Positions 12,197 through 24,900 of a stretch of DNA of 64,000 nucleotides are shown here, piece after piece (position 1 is the first letter of the stretch; every line of letters starts with the position of its first letter). Position numbers and translations under genes: made by a program. The stretch comes from Proteromonas lacertae (lineage: Eukaryota > Sar > Bigyra > Opalinata > Proteromonadidae), in the NCBI GenBank assembly GCA_002245135.1, contig NGBS01001170.1:62001-126000 (forward strand), written 5' to 3'. Under the pieces are notes generated by a model. That model ran no database searches. It was given only the letters and a program-made list of their open reading frames with translations, and was not told the DNA's origin.

Positions 12197-12496
12197 TTCT
12201 TTATAAAAGAGTGAGAAATGAAACGAATAATACAAAGGGATTAGAATGTATATCCTTTGATTATCAGAACATTATATATCATTTAAAATCATATATTAAA
12301 TGGATTGAAATGTTATATCTGTAGAAGTAACCTTCATTTGTCAAAATGTATATTTGTCTCTTATTTAATTATCTGATAATATGAATATTGTTTCAATAAC
12401 TGTTTTAATCACATAAATATTCATTGAAATGGTATAGTACAGGAGAAATAGATAATTAAAGTTAAATGAAAATATAGTCGTTATTCGTTTTTTGAA

Positions 12497-14603
12497 ATGT
12501 TTCAAAGTTGCTCCTGTAGTAGTAGTGCTGCTGAGGATGTAGTGAAAACGCCACAAGTTACTCAAGAAGAGAAAAAGAGTGAAAGAAAATCAAATAATTC
12601 AATCAAACCTTTAAGAAAGTCACAGAAATCTATAGTTGCTGAAGTAAAAATAGATGTTCCTCCAGATATAACTGAAGAAGCTAAAGAATCACCAAAAGAA
12701 CCAGAATCACCAACATTTCCTTTAGAAGCACCAACAGATCCAGAAGAATTAAAAGATTGGATTAACAAAATCCACGAATATAATACAAAGAAATTGTATG
12801 TTTTGAAAATATATATATATTAGAGATAATATGACAAATTTATTAGCACAATATCACACCATCCAATGTTATAATCGAATGAAGAAGTATATAGCTTTAA
12901 CAAATTCGAGAATTGAAAATATCGAATATACACCTGAATTTTATCTACTCAATTATGAAATAAAAAATGATAATTCAATCCACTTAAAGACAATATTAAA
13001 TGACATTTTAGAAACAAATATCGAAGATTATAATCGTTTCATTACTGAATATTTCCATTTTTATAATATTTATTCAAGTGAAGGAATAGAAATAGATGAT
13101 AATTTCTATAAAGAAATAATCAAATATGATGAACAGAAAATGGAAGAAAAGAGAAATATAGACTATAAAGAATATGATGAAAAGATTGGAAGAATAAAAA
13201 AAGAAATTGAATTATTAAAACTATGTAAAAGAAAAGAAGAATTAAAAGAAGAATTAGAAGTTTTATTAAAAGAAATAGATGAAAATGAAAAGAAATACAC
13301 AGGAATACATTTAAACAAATTGGTATTACTAACATCATCATCATCATCTACAAAAACAACAGATAATAATAATATAAATGAGATGATAAGCAATTATAAA
13401 AGTGATATAATAAAGTGTCAACAGCGATTGGATAAGATTAGTTTAATTGTAATTGATATTGATGATGAATATGATGTTGTGCTTGAGTTTTTGTATATTT
13501 ATCTATAATTTTATGTTTTGTATTATAGAAATAATTATAAAACGGAAGTATATAATCATTCATCAGAGTTAGGTGAACGTAGTAGTTATTACATGATTAT
13601 ATATAATCAAATAAATAACAAAATGAACGAAGATAATAAATATAAAATCTCATTAAGTGAATATGAGAATTTTAATGAAAGAATAAAAGAGAAAATGGAA
13701 GAATTAGAAATAGAATTAAATGATATAGATTCATTAGAAGAAAATAGAAGAAAGTTAATAAAAATATATGAATCATTATTGAATGAATATAATCATATCT
13801 ATAGAGAATATAGACGATTAACAATAAAAGTTGAAGGTGAAATAAGTGAAGAATATGTTGAACAGTTTAATAGAAATAAGGATGAATTACATAAAATAAG
13901 AGAAGAGAATAGTGAATATTTGAATAAGAAAGAGAGTGAGTTGAATATCTTGATAGAAAAAATAAAACAAGAAATTGATAATATTCGTTCAGGAAAAAGG
14001 CAAATACTGAAAGAGTATAAATAATATTATATTCTCTTATTTATATTAATTAATAGAAATAAATCAAAATTAATAGGTAGAAAAGAGAGTGAAGGAGGAG
14101 ATGAAAAGAAAGAAAGTAAAGAAACAAGTTTATTATCAAATGATTATTACTTTTTGAAAGGTAAATACACAATTTTAGCAAAGAGTGGAAGATCAACAAA
14201 AATAATGGATAGTCCTTACAAATATGAATTTCCTCCAAATAATGAAGAGAAAACAGAATATGAAAAAGATGATACAGTATATTTTAGGTTTAAAGGTAAG
14301 ATTGAAGTTGGGAATATCATAAAGAAGAATAAGAATTATAGTTATGTAATAAAATACATAGAATTTGATAGGAAAAGAAATAAATATATAAGTAAAATGG
14401 AATTTGAGATATTAAAGAAAGATATTCGATTATATATACCCAAAGAAGGAAGTGAATATAAAATTGGAGATAAAGTGACATTAATGAATATAGATAAACA
14501 ATGTGAAATAATGAGTGAAGAAAAACATGAGAGATTTATTGTTATGAAAGAAAATGGTTTATTAATGAAAGATGTAAAAAAGAACGATATAGAATTAAGT
14601 TAA
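12497..14603 (+). CDS. Coiled-coil protein with barrel-like C-terminus, unknown
   Basis: Four exons (12497-12795, 12824-13492, 13529-14014, 14057-14603) join in phase into 666 residues. The N-terminal 90 residues are Ser/Pro/Glu-rich and disordered. The middle (about residues 100-470) is predicted long coiled coil, rich in Glu, Lys, Leu and Ile with heptad spacing. The C-terminal 150 residues hold two short chromo/Tudor-like beta patterns: DTVYFRFKGKIEVGNI and YKIGDKVTLMNIDKQCEI. I do not recognise a family. A structural or scaffold role is an inference. It converges tail to tail with RGP1, only 12 bases apart. Confidence 0.72.
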
Positions 14604-14615
14604 ATTTATATTTAA

Positions 14616-15777
14616 TTATTCATCTTTTTCTGATGTTTTTGGTAGAAATGAATTAACATAAATTGGTATTTCATAACTCTCTTCTTTATACTTACTCTTT
14701 TGAATAGAGATCGTAAAGCTCAACTTTATAAACCATTCCACTTTAACTAGGAAATATATATATATATATATATATACAAAATGAATAATTACAGGTAGAA
14801 GGATTATCATATCCAAAATTCAATTCAAAACTTATATCTATTTCATTATTACTTAATTTATGATCTTCACTTACACACCCACTTTCACTCACCATTTCCT
14901 TTGATTTGCTTTTATATTTCTCTCTATAAAATAAACCAATTGAGATTTGAACTATTTTCAAATTCTTTAATACATTATCTTCTTTTATATGAATTAACCC
15001 ACGAATTATTGATTTAGTATTATAAGGCATATTTAATAGAAATAAATTACAAAATTCAACTGATTTGTATTGTAAATTAATATGATTTTGTATTGACATT
15101 GAATTACTTTCTTCATCAAATTCATTTTCTTCATCACTATCATTGGATATTATTCCATTTTCGTTTATTAATCTATCACTTGATTTTAATTCGTTTAAAT
15201 GCTTCAATGAACTGTGTTTTATTCCTTCTGTTAATGGTATATAATTCAATAAATTGCTTGTTAATGAGATTGTTTCATTGAAATTATTATTGTTGGAATT
15301 TTCTATTAAAATTGGGATATGTTCAATATGTAATAAACCATCATATATATATTCGATAGATAGATAATAATTAATGTCGAAATTCTTAGCATGATATGTT
15401 GGAGGTATGTTATTTGGTAATGAATAAAAACAAAACAGAGTACAACTAACATGGGATTTGTACATTGAATTTGGAACATCTAATGGTCTGCTACAGAACA
15501 ATAATTGACTGTCATCTTCTTCTATTAACAAAAAAAGAGTAATTACTGTATAATACTGAAATCAGTGAATGGATGATCTTTTCTAGGCAGACCTAAATCA
15601 ATTAACTCTTTTTTTGATTTTAAATAACCATGAATCTAAAAATAAAAAAATGACCGATACAAAAAAAGTAAGTTGAGTTAATGCTGATAGATCTTCTTCA
15701 TTGGAGAAGCTTATGTAAAATGTTATGTTATTTCCTGGGATATAGAAATCCTTCTCTAATAAAATTTTCAAGTTCAT
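14616..15777 (-). CDS. RGP1: RGP1-like arrestin-fold protein (Ric1-Rgp1 Rab6 GEF)
   Basis: Four exons (15777-15661, 15635-15557, 15521-14778, 14746-14616) give 356 residues. The N-terminus MNLKILLEKDFYIPGNNITF is the first arrestin strand. The strand pair LPNNIPPTYHAKNFDINYYLSI matches the signature (L)PPSYRGxxxxYxYxLxI of Rgp1, and the protein ends with the second arrestin sandwich (SFFKVEWFIKLSFTIS). In yeast and animals Rgp1 pairs with Ric1 to activate Rab6/Ypt6 at the Golgi. A Ser/Asp-rich loop (genomic 15090-15180) is lineage-specific. The start faces the ribonucleotide reductase gene across 275 bases, which probably hold both promoters. Confidence 0.75.
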
Positions 15778-16052
15778 TTTAATAAAACCACTATATTTTT
15801 ATTAATTAAAAATAAAGAAAAATTAATGTAAAGAGTCAATAAAAAGTAAAAAGAAATGTCATTTGTGCCATAAATAAGCAATACATATAATGCATTTAAG
15901 ACAAGGAAGAAAAAATAGATTTGTGATTATTAATTATCTCTTTTATGTAATATATTATTCCAAAGTAAGTGCATTTTTTTATTTTAAATATTAACCTTAA
16001 CTCTTATTAGTGACAAAATCATCAATTACATAATGACAGTCATTATCTAAAA

Positions 16053-18184
16053 ATGTTGTCATTTCATCTTTCTGATGAATTTGTAAATCAGTATAAGACA
16101 AAAACACCACCATTTGGATTTAATGGATTGGAGTGAAATTGTATATGAAAGAACATACTCAAGACTCAAAAGTGATGGTTGTTTTGAAGAATGGTATGAA
16201 ACTGTAAGGCGTGTAGTAGAGGGAACATATTCTATTCAAAAGAACCATATCAACGAATACAAATTAGGTTGGAAAGAAGCTCAAGGTCAAAAATCAGCTG
16301 AAGAAATGTATGAGAGGATATTCAATATGAAATTCCTTCCTCCAGGTCGTGGTCTATGGTCAATGGGAACTTCATTAGTACATGAAAAGAAACTGTGTGC
16401 CTGTTTAAACAATTGTGGATTTGTATCAACGAATGATATTGAAAGAAACCCAAGTTACCCGTTTGAATTCTTAATGGATGCAAGTATGCTAGGTGTAGGT
16501 GTAGGATTTGATACAAAAGGCAGTAATAAGATAAGAATCATTGGTCCAAATAAGAAATTAAAACCCAAGAAATATGAAATTAGTGATGATAGAGAAGGAT
16601 GGGTTAAATCATTGAAACTACTACTGGATAGTTATTTTGAAAAACCAGATAAAACAAAATTAGAAAAAGAAAAAGAAGAAAATAATGAAAATGAAGAAAT
16701 TGTTTTTGATTATAGTAAAATTCGTAAAAGTGGATTAAGATTAAAAACATTTGGTGGATTATCCAGTGGTTCAAAACCATTAAAAGAATTGCATTCAAAT
16801 ATACGAAAACTATTAGATAAAGAGATAGGAAAGAGATTAAGTAGTACAACAATAGTGAAATTTATTCAATATGATAGGAAAATGTGTAGTTAGTGGAAAT
16901 ATCAATAGAATAGCTGAATTATCAATAGGAAGTTATGAAGATGAAGAATATTTAGATTTAAAGAATTATGATAAATATCCTGAAAGACAAAGTTACGGTT
17001 GGACTAGTAATAACTGTATATTTGGAGAAATAGGAATGACATATAAAGATATAAGTAATAGAATATCTTCAAATAATAATAATAATAATAATGGTGAACC
17101 ATTAATTTGTTGGTTAGACAATATGCAGAAATATGGAAGATTATGTGATGGTATTAATAATAAAGATGTGAGAGTAGAAGGTAGTAATCCATGTTTAGAA
17201 GAATCGTTAGAATCTTATGAAATATGTAGTTTGGTTGAAACTTTTCCATTCAGACATGAAAGTAAAGATGATTTTTTAAGAACTTTGAAATTCGCTTATT
17301 TGTATGGTAAAACTGTTACTTTATGTATGACTCATTGGCCTGATACAAATCGAGTGATGTTAAGAAATAGAAGAATAGGATGTAGTGTAAGTGGAATAGC
17401 TCAATTCTTATCAAAAAACTGTTTGGATGTATTAAAGGATTGGCTGGATTGTGGTTATAAAGAAATACAAAAATGGGATGGTGTATATAGTGAATGGTTT
17501 TGTATTCCTAAAAGTATTAAATCAACTTGTGTAAAACCAAGTGGAACTGTGAGTTTATTAGCTGGAGCAACTCCAGGAATGCATTTTCCTGATAGTCGAT
17601 TTTATATTAGAAAGATAGTAATAGATGGAAATTCGGAATTAATTGAAAGGATTAAAAATTCTGGATATATTGTTAATAAATGTATAATTGATGATAATAA
17701 TAAAATGGAGAACATTGATGATAATGATTATAACAATACAGTGAGAAATGCAAATTTGAACAACAAAGTAGTTAATGAAATATTAATACCAATTGATGTT
17801 GGTGAAAATGTGAGAACTTTAGAAGATATTTCAATGTATGAACAGTTAAATTTAGCTTCATTCCTACAGGAATATTGGTCTGATAATATGGTATCTTGTA
17901 ATGTATATTTTGATCCCGATAGTGAAGGCAAGTTGATTGAGATGGCTTTAGACTTTTATCAATATCAATTGAAAGGAATTAGGTTTATTCCTAATCCTAA
18001 AGATAAGAAAAAAGTGAAATTTAATGGACCAATTGTGTCACAGGCTATTGAAGTGATAAATGAAGAAAAATACAGTGAAATGAAGAGTAAATTGAGTAAA
18101 TTGAATTTTTCTAGCAGAAGAGAAGATTATTATGAAATTAGTAATGATATATCAAAAGTGCCATGTGTGGATAATAACAGCTAA
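16053..18184 (+). CDS. nrdJ: Adenosylcobalamin-dependent ribonucleoside-triphosphate reductase (class II), frame-broken
   Basis: Strong match to monomeric B12-dependent RTPR, which makes dNTPs without oxygen. The start LSDEFVNQYKTKTPPFGFNG and ERTYSRLKSDG is typical. NNCGFVS holds the first active-site Cys. NPCLEESLESYEIC carries the Asn, radical Cys, Glu and second disulfide Cys. CVKPSGTVSLLAGATPG and YWSDNMVSCNVYFDP are also family motifs. The frame shifts by +1 twice, between about 16114 and 16134 and between about 16855 and 16880, each as if one extra base were present. No intron explains either. The C-terminal redox pair C-x4-C reads CVDNNS, so its second Cys is Ser. Either the gene is starting to decay or the assembly has indels. 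No introns are seen, which suits acquisition from bacteria. Confidence 0.85.
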
Positions 18185-18235
18185 ATGTTAAACGGAAATA
18201 TTGTTTGAAATACGGAAATATTTATTTTTATTAAT

Positions 18236-18739
18236 ATGGAAGTTGTTTTGAGGGAATTTGTTTTGTCTGATGCAAAACCACTGTCAAAATATGCAAATAA
18301 CATAAATATTGGTAAATACTTAAGATTCTTACCTTATCCTTACTCAGAAAAGGATGCTGAATCATATATAAAAGAATCGCTGAGCAGAAATAAATTAAGA
18401 CAAGATATAAAAGCTATTGAAGTGGAAGGTGAAGTAATTGGTACAATAGGATTGTTTCTCGGTAATGGGCTATATAATAAAACCGCTGAAATTGGATATT
18501 GGATTGGAGAACCATTTTGGGGTAAAGGAATCGCTGCAAAAGCAGTTCAACAGATTTGCAAAGAAAGCTTTGAAAAATATGATATAGTGAGAATATATGC
18601 AAACATATTTTCAGTTAATACAGCTTCTGCAAGAGTACTCGAAAAGTGTGAATTTAATATTGAAGGAACATTAAGAAAAGCAATATGCAAAGATGGAATA
18701 GTGTATGATGAATGTTGCTATGCTCTTATAAAAGAATAA
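18236..18739 (+). CDS. GNAT N-acetyltransferase, RimJ/RimL type
   Basis: An intronless 167-residue gene. The fold is clear: MEVVLREFVLSDAKPLSKY at the start, YSEKDAESYI, then IGTIGLF, AEIGYWIGEPFWGKGIAAKA (the acetyl-CoA pyrophosphate loop, Q/RxxGxG/A type), VRIYANIFSVNTASARVLEK and the closing FNIEGTLRKAICKDG. Bacterial RimJ/RimL relatives acetylate protein N-termini or small molecules; the substrate here is unknown. It lies 50 bases after the reductase gene on the same strand, and both lack introns in a genome where most genes have several. This suggests both came from prokaryotes, possibly separately. Confidence 0.85.
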   Translation: MEVVLREFVLSDAKPLSKYANNINIGKYLRFLPYPYSEKDAESYIKESLSRNKLRQDIKAIEVEGEVIGTIGLFLGNGLYNKTAEIGYWIGEPFWGKGIAAKAVQQICKESFEKYDIVRIYANIFSVNTASARVLEKCEFNIEGTLRKAICKDGIVYDECCYALIKE

Positions 18740-18875
18740 TCGTGAATATAATCAAAGATATTTTTTATTTATGTGAAATATTTACATATTTCAACAAATA
18801 ACTAAAATTATATTTATACATGTAAAATTTAAATCTGAGTGGCTATAATCAACTTAACTAAAATTCAGAAATCAA

Positions 18876-19682
18876 CTAATATAAATAATCAAAAGGGGTT
18901 GAGTGAATTCTTTGAAGTAATAATCCATACTTTTCAGCCATCTTCACCACACTATCACATATCTGATAATGCTGGTTGTTTATTGCAGACATGAAAAAAT
19001 GATAATACATTTTTTCTTTATTTTCTATATTTAAATCTATCCTTGTTAATTCTGAGAATGGAACTGTTTCAAAAATAGATGATGTTAATGACATTATTTG
19101 ATGTGCTAGTATTTCATATTCAGGATCTTCGAAACAATCCATTTGTGCATAGGATGGATCTGGATTTGTTGATATACTCGGAGAAATATCTTCAAATGGC
19201 GTGATTCTGAGTGTAATATAGAATAGGTGGAATTTTGGTGATGAATTGTAAGGAACAAAAAGCATAGGAATGGAAAATATAGGTTCACTATGAGAAAAAT
19301 AAATACACTGACTAGGAATTGGTAAATAACCAAGTACATCTGACCAAAATTCTGAAGAGAGGGTTATTTGACTGGAATATATATCATCTATACAGTTAAT
19401 TATATCTTTAGAAGAAAACCCAACATAAAGCAGCTTCAAAATACTCTCATATACTTCATTTGGTAATAAAGAATTTAGCCGCTTCTTTTGTGTATTATTC
19501 AAGTATAATGGCTGTTCATAAATAACACTATTACTTTTAAATGACAAAGTCAATTGCTCATGAGATTCTGATTCTAAAATGTCACTGTCTGAGTAATTTT
19601 GATATACATCCACATCTATATTGTCAGAATATTGAATATTTGCTGAATTTATTTGGCTAAAGTCATCATAAGGATGATACAT
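18876..19682 (-). CDS. Unknown intronless protein, 268 residues
   Basis: A single open frame from ATG at 19682 (an upstream in-frame extension lacks an ATG). The first 70 residues are acidic and Ser/Tyr-rich (YHPYDDFSQINSANIQYSDN...). The rest looks globular, with alternating helices and strands, including KKRLNSLLPNEVYESILKLL and a C-terminal helix ending EKYGLLLQRIHSTPFDYLY. I do not recognise a domain. The length and non-repetitive composition argue for a real gene. Confidence 0.6.
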   Translation of the reverse strand: MYHPYDDFSQINSANIQYSDNIDVDVYQNYSDSDILESESHEQLTLSFKSNSVIYEQPLYLNNTQKKRLNSLLPNEVYESILKLLYVGFSSKDIINCIDDIYSSQITLSSEFWSDVLGYLPIPSQCIYFSHSEPIFSIPMLFVPYNSSPKFHLFYITLRITPFEDISPSISTNPDPSYAQMDCFEDPEYEILAHQIMSLTSSIFETVPFSELTRIDLNIENKEKMYYHFFMSAINNQHYQICDSVVKMAEKYGLLLQRIHSTPFDYLY

Positions 19683-20238
19683 ATTTTTTAAATTTTCATC
19701 CAAAATTAAGTACAAATAAGCGTACTAACTCTTTTACTACGTTACTGAGCATTTTAATCGCCATAAAAACATTCATGCCAAATATAGTCCTACATTATGA
19801 ATAATTATATTGTTTATTTATTTACTGAAATATAATTTTAGTGTAATATTGTTGATAGACGATACACGATAATAAATATGTGCAATTTAGCGTAACTTAT
19901 AACATAGTGGAATTTGTAGGTATAAAGTGCATTTATTTGTTAATACTATTAACAAAACAAGTCACCTAAACAAATACTATGATTCAACCGCTGGCACACA
20001 TGTAAGAAAATATATTAAGGTAAAATTATAAAAAATTACTTTCAATACACAAAAAAGTGAATAAATAATTTAACTGTTTTTAAAATATAGATTATATAAG
20101 TGTAATCTATATTATGAATTATTTTGCTATAAACATTTGTTCATGCTTCTAAAATCAAAAAAGTTATCTAAAATATATTTGGCTTGAATTAAGTCAATTT
20201 TTAGTATTTTTACAGTAATTAAATAAAGTGAGTGAGTT
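19683..20238. other. Intergenic region, nothing recognised
   Basis: About 550 bases of AT-rich DNA lie between two divergently transcribed genes. It probably contains both promoters. No gene, repeat or RNA is recognised. Confidence 0.5.
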
Positions 20239-21889
20239 ATGAGTGAACATAAAGAGGAAACTAAAGATGACCATATTAGTGATGAAATAGAAGAGAAAAA
20301 AGAAGATAAAAAGCAAAATGATACTCATTTTACAGCACCTTCTACCAATAATGAACAAAAAATAGAACCTGAGAGTATTACCGAAACTTCAACAGCTGGT
20401 GAAGTTAAAACCCAAGGAGAAGCAAGAAATGTACAAAAACTTGATTTAGGTGCTAATAAAGAAATAGAAAATAAGATTATAATAGATAATAGTTCTAGTA
20501 GTGAAGATAATGATTCAAATCACCAAATTACAGAGGTACAAACTTCTACTAATTCTACAGTAAAGAAAGATAACGAAACGAGTAATCCACCACCACCTCT
20601 GTCAAAAAATACTGAGAAAAATGATAAGAAGGAAAAGAATCAGAAAATTAACACTTATTACAGTAATTACAATTATGATAGTTATAACTATCAACATAAA
20701 AACAATAAAAGTTCAAAATATTCAGATGTATATATATTTATATATATATAATATAATAATAATAAAATAGAATGTGTATTTTTATAAAAACGAATTAAGA
20801 TCAAGACCAGATCATAAATTAATAGAAGAAATGCATAAAGAATGGTTTGGTGATTATTACACTCTAGAAAGTAAGCATGGTTATATTCAATGGTTATTCC
20901 CTCTATTTGAAAGAGGTGTGAATTGGGATTGTCCTCCATTAAGAAAAGAAGATGTTACAGAATTATTGAAAGATGAAAAAGCAATGAGTCGATTAATCAA
21001 AAGTTTAAAAGTGATGTTAGATTTCTATGGAATGAGAATTGATGAAGAAAAGATGATTGTATATGATAGCGAAAACAGTAAAAGTCGATATGATCATTTA
21101 AACCACTCTTATCATAATTATTTACGAATAAGTCGAATATTGACATGTTTAGAAATCTTTGAAAAACATGATTATGCTTTAGCCTTTTTAAAACACTTAT
21201 ATTGGGAATGTTTTATCGAAGAGAATCTAATGAATGCTAGTGAGAGTTGCAAAAAATTCTGGACTAGTCGAGTGAAAGACTGTAAAGATTGGTGTAAAAA
21301 GAGTGAATCTGAAATGATCGAAATATTGAAAGATGAATATCAGTATAAATATCTATATTAATATATTGTAATTGTGAAATAGTGATCCAACTAGTTATTA
21401 CAAAAATCAAGAAATTAAACAAAAACAAAAAGAGGAGTTAATGAGACGTAAGAAGGAAGATGATGAAAGATGGAAATTGCAGAATGATAAAAAGGATAAA
21501 AAGGGTAATAATGCAACTGCAGTTATAACTACACCAATATCTACTAATAATTTTTATGGAAAAGGTAATAATGTAAATAATAAACAAAATGATAAACCAC
21601 CAATACCAGGTGCAGTATAATAGTTGTTTATATATTTGAATAGGATTATGTTGATGATGATAGAAACAAACAAAACAACAAAAATAAAAGAAGTAATGAA
21701 CAACATTCTGAAGAAGTAAATACATCTAAGAAAATAAAAGCACAAGATAAAGATAAAGAAAATGATAAATCTGATAAGCCAAAAGATAGTAAAGATAAAA
21801 TACAGAGAGATGCTTCAATCTCATCAAAATTAGAGAATGTCAATATTAGTGATAAAGATAAGGATGATAAGAAAGGAGATACTAAATAG
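20239..21889 (+). CDS. OGFr-domain protein, copy A
   Basis: Four exons (20239-20727, 20771-21342,21383-21614, 21644-21889) give 512 residues. The N-terminus is a long acidic, Ser/Thr/Lys-rich disordered region. Exon 2 encodes the opioid growth factor receptor (OGFr) conserved domain: NVYFYKNELRSRPD, LIEEMHKEWFGDYYTLE, HGYIQWLFPLFERG and MLDFYGMRI are its hallmarks. The C-terminus is Lys/Asp-rich and NLS-like. In animals OGFr binds met-enkephalin at the nuclear envelope; outside animals the domain's role is unknown. Exon 2 and parts of its two flanking introns are repeated in inverted orientation at 25672-26331. Confidence 0.82.
20721..21383 (+). repeat. Inverted repeat arm A containing the OGFr exon
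   Basis: About 660 bases that match the reverse complement of 25672-26331. The encoded 195-residue exon is identical in both copies. Similarity starts at the last bases of exon 1, runs through intron 1, exon 2 and intron 2, and stops at the intron 2 acceptor. Small differences are confined to the AT repeat of intron 1. Confidence 0.9.
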
Positions 21890-21979
21890 AACATAATTAA
21901 TAATATATACTTATATTTGCTATATATTGTGTTTAAATTTTATACACTAATACATGTATTATTTTGTATTAGAATTAAA

Positions 21980-24900
21980 ATGCCTTTATTAGAAGATAAA
22001 ATTAAATCAGGCTCTTTAGTATGTTAAATTTATAATATTTGTATAGATAATAGGTAGAAGACGTTTTGGTGTATGTTATTTCTGTAATATCTAGAATCCT
22101 ATCACTTATTTCTCTAATTCAAATTGTACACTGTACAAGTATATCATACCTACTACATCAGAAACAAAATTATTGAAAATTATTTCTGTGAATTCAATAG
22201 AAGAAGAGGATATAGATAAATTTGTATAGTCTTGTTATTATATTTACATAGAAATTGAGTCTTAATAATTCAATAGAATTAGGAAATGTAAAGCTTGCAC
22301 AAATTGATTTCTGGGAATTTGTTGAAGGATATTATATCCAATCATCACCGTTCTATAGTATTTCCATTGAAAAATATTTGAAAATACTATCAGTTGATAA
22401 GTTGAAAGTAATCTCAGATCTAACAGAATCTCTTCAAACTCTACATTCTAATAATGTTATTCATGGGAGAGTTAAAATGTCAAATATATTTTACGATAAT
22501 TCTACAAAAAGACCAGTAATAATTGATCAAGCACAATATTTAATAACATCAGTTCATCATTCTTTTTCTATGGTTGATTATTACACACAAAGTCCAGTTG
22601 TATTGAGTGGTAAAGAAGCTGATAAATCAGTTGATATTTGGGCATTCTTGTGTATTGTAAATTATATATATAAAGGTAAATATTTATTTGAATATAAGAC
22701 TGTACTACAGTTATATGAAAAGATCAAATCTTTACAGTTGAATGACTTATTAGATCTTCTTAAAGAGAATTTAGAGAGTGAAGCATATATTGAGATTGAA
22801 AAATATGCTAACCATTTGATTAAAAAATGTATAATATTAATAATATGACAATATGTATGAATAGCTCAATATGTAAAATCTTCATTATTAAGAAATGATA
22901 TGCTTCAAAAGAGTATAAAACAATTATTATGTTATTATAGAAAGTTGTTTATCAAGAATTATCAATAGAGAATTGAATGTTATGAAAGATTTTATATCAA
23001 AATATCAACATTTACATGGGTTTGATACATATGATGAATTAAAAACAAAGTTCAGTGAATTAGAAAGAGAAATTATATGTAGCAATAAGTCTGCTTCATA
23101 CAATTATAATCTACTAACACAATTTAGAGATAATTATTATAACATTTTTTTGAGAAAAATGCATTTAGAAATACACCAATATGTGTATATATGATTATAT
23201 TATTTATACATTTAGTAATATTAAAGAGCCATTTTCTTATAAATGTGTTAATAATTGTTCATTAAATACAAATAATCCTGATGTTTATGATAAATGTCTA
23301 AATGTTGAAGTATATTTGCTTGCTATTTTTATTGAAATAGAAATATATTAAAGAATTATATACAGTTGAAAATGGTATAACAAAAATAGATAGATTTGAA
23401 AGGGTTTGTTCACAGTTTAGTATTAAAGTAGAAGAAAAGAATTTAATAGTGAAATATTATAAATCTGTGGAAATAGTATTTTATTATTTTAACTTCTTTT
23501 TGTATATATATATATATATATATATGAATAATTGTAATTATAGACATCAATTACATGATATTAACATCAAAGATGAACGTATAGTTCAGTTTAGTTGTAT
23601 GGAAGATATTATTAAGAATTATCGTGTATTTTGAACATTACTATATAATAATAGATTATATGTGAAAAGTTGTTCAACACAAGAGAGAGTATAAAGAAAG
23701 AGATTGAGAGTAAGAAGAATTATTTAAACAGCATCTATCATGCAAATATTATACAACCGGATAATATGAACAGTATTGAATATAAAATTAGTGTAATGAA
23801 TGAATGTGAAAGAAATGAAAGTAATAAGTTATCTAAAGCAATTAAAATGGGACAAGATATATTAGTGGATTTGAATAACTGTTGAGAATTATTTAATGAA
23901 TATCAGTGTAAAACTGTCTAATAACCCTACCAGTATTTTGAATCAAATGAAGTATTTATATTGACATTATACTGATATATTTCATGAATAGAAATGTGTG
24001 TGATTTGCTTGAACCTTATTGGAGTGATGAAATTAAAAATTTTAGCAATTTTTTAGGAGATGGAGGTAGTAATGATGGAATGTATCAGGTATATAATTTA
24101 TATAATATTACTTATCAATTAATTAGAATATTGAAAAGAAGATATTGGAAAGCTATAACGAAATAAAAAGGATATATGAAAATCATATTGTGATATGTTG
24201 TGATTTAGTTGTTCCACAATTAATTACTAAATCGAACAGATATGAGAGTATATTTCTATACCTAATATTAATTGTTTGTATATATAGAATATTTGGATAG
24301 AAGTAGTGGAGAAAGTATTAAAAAATGATTATAATCGGTTAATTAAAATATGTAATGATAATAACATATCAGATTACAAGATTATTGAATTAAAGAAATT
24401 CTTTTCATCTGTAAATCTACCAATAGATGAAATAGGAAGAATAGAAGAATCAATGAAACTGGTAATGATATTATTAATAAATAAAATGTTAGAAGGTAAA
24501 ATTATCCTTTTCAAGTAGTATAGAAAGTGAATTAAGAGATTTACATTTCAATATATTGATAGATACATATAAGCATTATATAGATATTAAAAATGATCCA
24601 TTTTATCAATTAATTCAAAAAGAGGATTTCATAAAATCTAATATATCATCTTTGCATCAATTATATAGCAATCAAAAACCTGTATTTGTACAAACAGACA
24701 GTGTTGATGGTATAATTGAGTATAAGAAAAATATATCAAACTTAATAATGACTATTAAACAGTCATTGTTAAACATTTCTAATGAAAATTATGAGCTTGC
24801 TGATATGAATTGTGATATAATTAAAAGATTATTGAAATTAATATGTAGTGACAATTATGAAAAGATAAAATCATTATTATATATTACCATTCATTTTCCC

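Noticed and set aside
4800-24400. Programmed +1 frameshifting at TGA codons as a general rule (reductase, Hsp110-like and pseudokinase genes)
   Set aside because: Skipping the T of a stop always restores frame after any one-base insertion, so the pattern is not informative. One case (near 24280) is fully explained by a TAG-ending intron, and others have possible atypical acceptors. TGA ends SAE1 and the ankyrin gene normally.
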